From Deltaproteobacteria bacterium (GTDB lineage Bacteria; Bdellovibrionota; FAC87; UBA2466): 7,273 nucleotides of DNA. The stretch spans positions 1 through 7,273 of the forward strand of contig JABMMY010000342.1 of NCBI GenBank assembly GCA_013205415.1, in the 5' to 3' direction. Numbering within the stretch: position 1 is the stretch's first letter; the number at the start of each line of letters is the position of its first letter. Below the pieces are notes generated by a model. It saw only the letters and a list, made by a program, of their open reading frames with translations, did no database searches and was not told the DNA's origin. The position numbers were made by a program, and so were the translations under genes. Shown in pieces: positions 5,158 to 7,273 of the stretch.

Positions 5158-6232
5158 GAGAATCTCTCTTTCGAAAACGATCCCATAAACTCAAAAAATA
5201 ATATTGTCCGGCAATAAAAAGAATAAGAATGGCCTCTAAAACAAGTGCAATCTCTTTAGTGACCTTATCACTTAAAAACTCAATCTCTCTCGAACTATTG
5301 TGAACCGCTCCAAAAAGAAAGGCGGTTATAATAATCCCTAGCGGATGATTTCTCGCCATTAAGGCGACCGCAATACCGGTAAAACCATATTGTGGGGAAA
5401 ATCCTTCGATCAATTTATGTTGAAACCCCATCACCTCATTCACACCCACTAAACCTGCTAAGGCTCCAGAAAGCATAAATACAAGGATCGTAATATTCAT
5501 AGTAGAAATACCACTCACCTTAGCGGCCTTCGGATTTTGTCCTACCGCTCGAATTTCATATCCCCATGAGGTAAAAAATAAAAAAAGGTAACAAACGACA
5601 GCCGCTAAAAGACTAATAAAAAGTGTGACGTTAACAGGGGTTGTTTTAAATAGATCGACCCCCAGGTGAGCAAAAAATTGTGAAAGCGGAATTAAGAAAT
5701 AGTTGTTTCCAATGGGCCAGGTTTCAGGGTTTTGAACCTCAGTATTTTTAAAGGGATAGAGAATTAAATAATTTACAAAGGTGATGCCAATAAAATTAAG
5801 TAAGATGGTTACAATCACCTCATGGCTACCGCGTTTTGCCTTCAACACTCCTGCTATCGCTCCCCAGGCAGCTCCTGCCAGCATAGCGAAAATGATTCCA
5901 AGTGGTATCGCAAGAAAACTGGGGAGGCTTGGAAATAAAAGTGAGGTGGCAATGACCCCCGCAGCTCCCAGATAAAGCTGTCCTTCGGCTCCAATATTAA
6001 AAAGGCCTGCATGAAAACATAGGGCTACAGAGAGACCGGTAAGAATTAATGGGGTGGTGTAAAAGAGGGTGTAACCCAATCCAAAACTTGTAAAAAAGGT
6101 GTGGGTAAAGGCCTCCCAGAGTATGTAAGGATTTTCTCCTAGCGCCATCAGAATTAAAACCGCCATCACCACCGCAATGGCTACCGCCATCAAAGGTCCT
6201 ACAAAATTATGTTTGAATGAATTAGGCGTCAT
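5150..6232 (-). CDS. nupP: Nucleoside-type ABC importer, first permease (NupP-like)
   Basis: This 360-residue polytopic inner-membrane protein is of the PF02653 family and matches the NupP/YufP half of the BMP-dependent nucleoside importer. Recognisable blocks are FNIGAEGQLYLGA (78-90), KAKRGSHEVIVTILLN (131-146), the coupling segment IRAVGQNPKAAKVSGI (227-242), and FTGIAVALMARNHPLG (284-299). It pairs with NupQ in the membrane. I place the start at ATG 6230-6232, which shares one base with the TGA of nupO in the arrangement TGATG, a typical reinitiation junction. A TTG one codon upstream (6233-6235) is also in frame but less likely. Its 3' end overlaps nupQ by eight bases. Around eight or more membrane segments are apparent. 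Family is certain; exact substrate is inferred. Confidence 0.9.
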   Translation of the reverse strand: MTPNSFKHNFVGPLMAVAIAVVMAVLILMALGENPYILWEAFTHTFFTSFGLGYTLFYTTPLILTGLSVALCFHAGLFNIGAEGQLYLGAAGVIATSLLFPSLPSFLAIPLGIIFAMLAGAAWGAIAGVLKAKRGSHEVIVTILLNFIGITFVNYLILYPFKNTEVQNPETWPIGNNYFLIPLSQFFAHLGVDLFKTTPVNVTLFISLLAAVVCYLFLFFTSWGYEIRAVGQNPKAAKVSGISTMNITILVFMLSGALAGLVGVNEVMGFQHKLIEGFSPQYGFTGIAVALMARNHPLGIIITAFLFGAVHNSSREIEFLSDKVTKEIALVLEAILILFIAGQYYFLSLWDRFRKRDSHV

Positions 6233-7273
6233 CAATTGGCCCCTCTAGTCATCCATAAACCCAGTTGTGTTTCGGTGGCCTGCTTAGTTAAGGTTTCTGC
6301 TACAATTTTTCCCTGATAAAGAACCAGAATACGATCGGACAACGTTAAAAGCTCGTCTAATTCAGAGGAGATCAAAAGTATTCCCGTCCCTTGAGCTTTT
6401 AATTTTAGAAAGTGGGAGTGAATAAAATCGATAGCTCCAATATCGATCCCACGTGTAGGATTGGCGGCAAGTAAAAAAGAGACCTCACGATCCGTTTCTC
6501 TTCCCACCACTACCTTTTGTTGATTCCCGCCCGATAGATGAACCAGAGGTAGTTGGGGCTCACTCGGTCGAATATCAAATTTTTCAATAAGTGAATTTGC
6601 CAGCTCCTCTATTTTTTTATTAGAAAGCCAAAACCCCGAGTGTAATGAAGGCTCGTGGTGACGACCCAAGATGGCATTTTCTGCAATTGAAAAGGAAAGC
6701 ACTACCGCCTCTTGGTGTCGGTCAGGGGGAATAAATGAAAATCCCTGCTGTTTTAAATCATAGGTGGAGATGTTTTTTAAATCGCTACCTGAAAAGCTAA
6801 CGGTTCCAGAATAATCATCTCTCTGTTGAGTTAAAATCTCAATGATCTCTGCTTGGCCATTACCTTCAATACCCGCCACGCCCACAATTTCACCTGGGTT
6901 GACATGAAAAGAGATGTGATTAAGAACCGATCCCGATGGAGATTTTAAGGATACCTTCTCAACTAGAAAAATGGGTTCTGAATAGCTTAAGGTGGGTGTT
7001 GAAGGAAGGGGTATCCGTTTTCTTCCTATAATTTTTTCCGCCAAGGTAATTTCAGTTAAAGAGGCGGTATCGACCGTTTCAACAACTCTCCCCTGTCTCA
7101 TAATGGTCACCCTCTCGGTGATGGCTAAAATTTCCTTTAATTTATGGGAGATAATAACAATAGTTTTATGAGCCTTTTGAAGTGATCTTAATTTTGCAAA
7201 AAGAGAGGTCACCTCTTGGGGCGATAGTACCGCAGTGGGTTCGTCGAGAATTAAAATATCGGCCTCTCGATAA
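6232..7273 (-). CDS. nupO: Nucleoside-type ABC importer ATPase (NupO-like), 5' end beyond the window
   Basis: The frame is open to the right edge, so about 346 C-terminal residues of a roughly 500-residue double-ATPase are visible. The apparent GTG at 7210-7212 is internal, because Walker B of domain 1 (ILILDEPTAVL) lies upstream of it, near 7228-7257. Domain 1 ends with the H-loop in VIISHKL. Domain 2 has the degenerate P-loop GIEGNGQAE (normally GxxGxGK[ST]), signature LSGGNQQK, an altered Walker B (LLAANPTRG, without Asp-Glu), and Ser in place of the switch histidine (ISSELDE). These losses are normal for the second half of RbsA/NupO-type ATPases and leave one competent catalytic site. The cytoplasmic dimer-like subunit drives NupP-NupQ. 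Its stop TGA overlaps the nupP ATG. A substrate-binding lipoprotein gene is expected upstream, outside the window. Confidence 0.93.
   Translation of the reverse strand, partial: YREADILILDEPTAVLSPQEVTSLFAKLRSLQKAHKTIVIISHKLKEILAITERVTIMRQGRVVETVDTASLTEITLAEKIIGRKRIPLPSTPTLSYSEPIFLVEKVSLKSPSGSVLNHISFHVNPGEIVGVAGIEGNGQAEIIEILTQQRDDYSGTVSFSGSDLKNISTYDLKQQGFSFIPPDRHQEAVVLSFSIAENAILGRHHEPSLHSGFWLSNKKIEELANSLIEKFDIRPSEPQLPLVHLSGGNQQKVVVGRETDREVSFLLAANPTRGIDIGAIDFIHSHFLKLKAQGTGILLISSELDELLTLSDRILVLYQGKIVAETLTKQATETQLGLWMTRGAN

Noticed and set aside
7210..7212. GTG as the true start of the ATPase gene
   Set aside because: The frame stays open to the window edge and encodes a conserved Walker B segment upstream of this codon, so the gene begins outside the window.

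Overview
The window is a stretch of bacterial chromosome of moderate, slightly AT-rich composition. It carries seven protein-coding genes, all but one on the minus strand, and one cysteine-rich remnant. No rRNA, tRNA, CRISPR array, transposase or phage gene is visible. Several features suggest a Gram-negative bacterium in or near the Bdellovibrionota: secreted or lipoprotein genes with no obvious family, strong AAGGAG ribosome binding sites, and a lipoprotein whose lipobox ends in LTQC. This assignment is an impression from protein style, not a database result.

Layout from left to right. Positions 1-144 hold no convincing gene, only short repeats. Positions 145-970 (minus) hold an overlapping two-gene module: a minimal nucleotidyltransferase (MNT, intact GSX10DXD motif) followed by a HEPN protein, the classic pairing of HEPN/MNT toxin-antitoxin or nucleotide-sensing modules. 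Positions 1043-2059 (minus) encode a secreted protein of unknown function that appears to be built from three OB-like beta-barrel repeats. Positions 2177-2938 (minus) encode an exported HExxH metallopeptidase-like protein. Across a 169-base divergent intergenic region, 3108-3815 (plus) encodes a charged, coiled-coil lipoprotein.

Positions 3816-4233 form the largest gap between intact genes. It holds a weak terminator-like hairpin, a start-less reading frame with six cysteines behind a five-proline run (minus), and several short direct and inverted repeats. The rest, 4234 to the right edge (minus), is a tightly overlapping three-gene ABC importer operon of the nucleoside (NupOPQ, BMP-dependent) type. 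The ATPase runs off the right edge, and two RbsC-type permeases follow it. The substrate-binding lipoprotein that normally accompanies this system (NupN/BmpA) would lie beyond 7273 if it is present.

Functionally, only two groups are clearly coupled: nupO-nupP-nupQ, which overlap and form one membrane transporter, and the MNT-HEPN pair, which overlap and probably form a complex. The three exported proteins in the middle look like envelope or extracellular factors, but no shared pathway can be shown from sequence alone. The likeliest novel material is the three-repeat secreted protein, the decayed cysteine-rich peptide, and the HEPN protein that lacks the canonical catalytic histidine.
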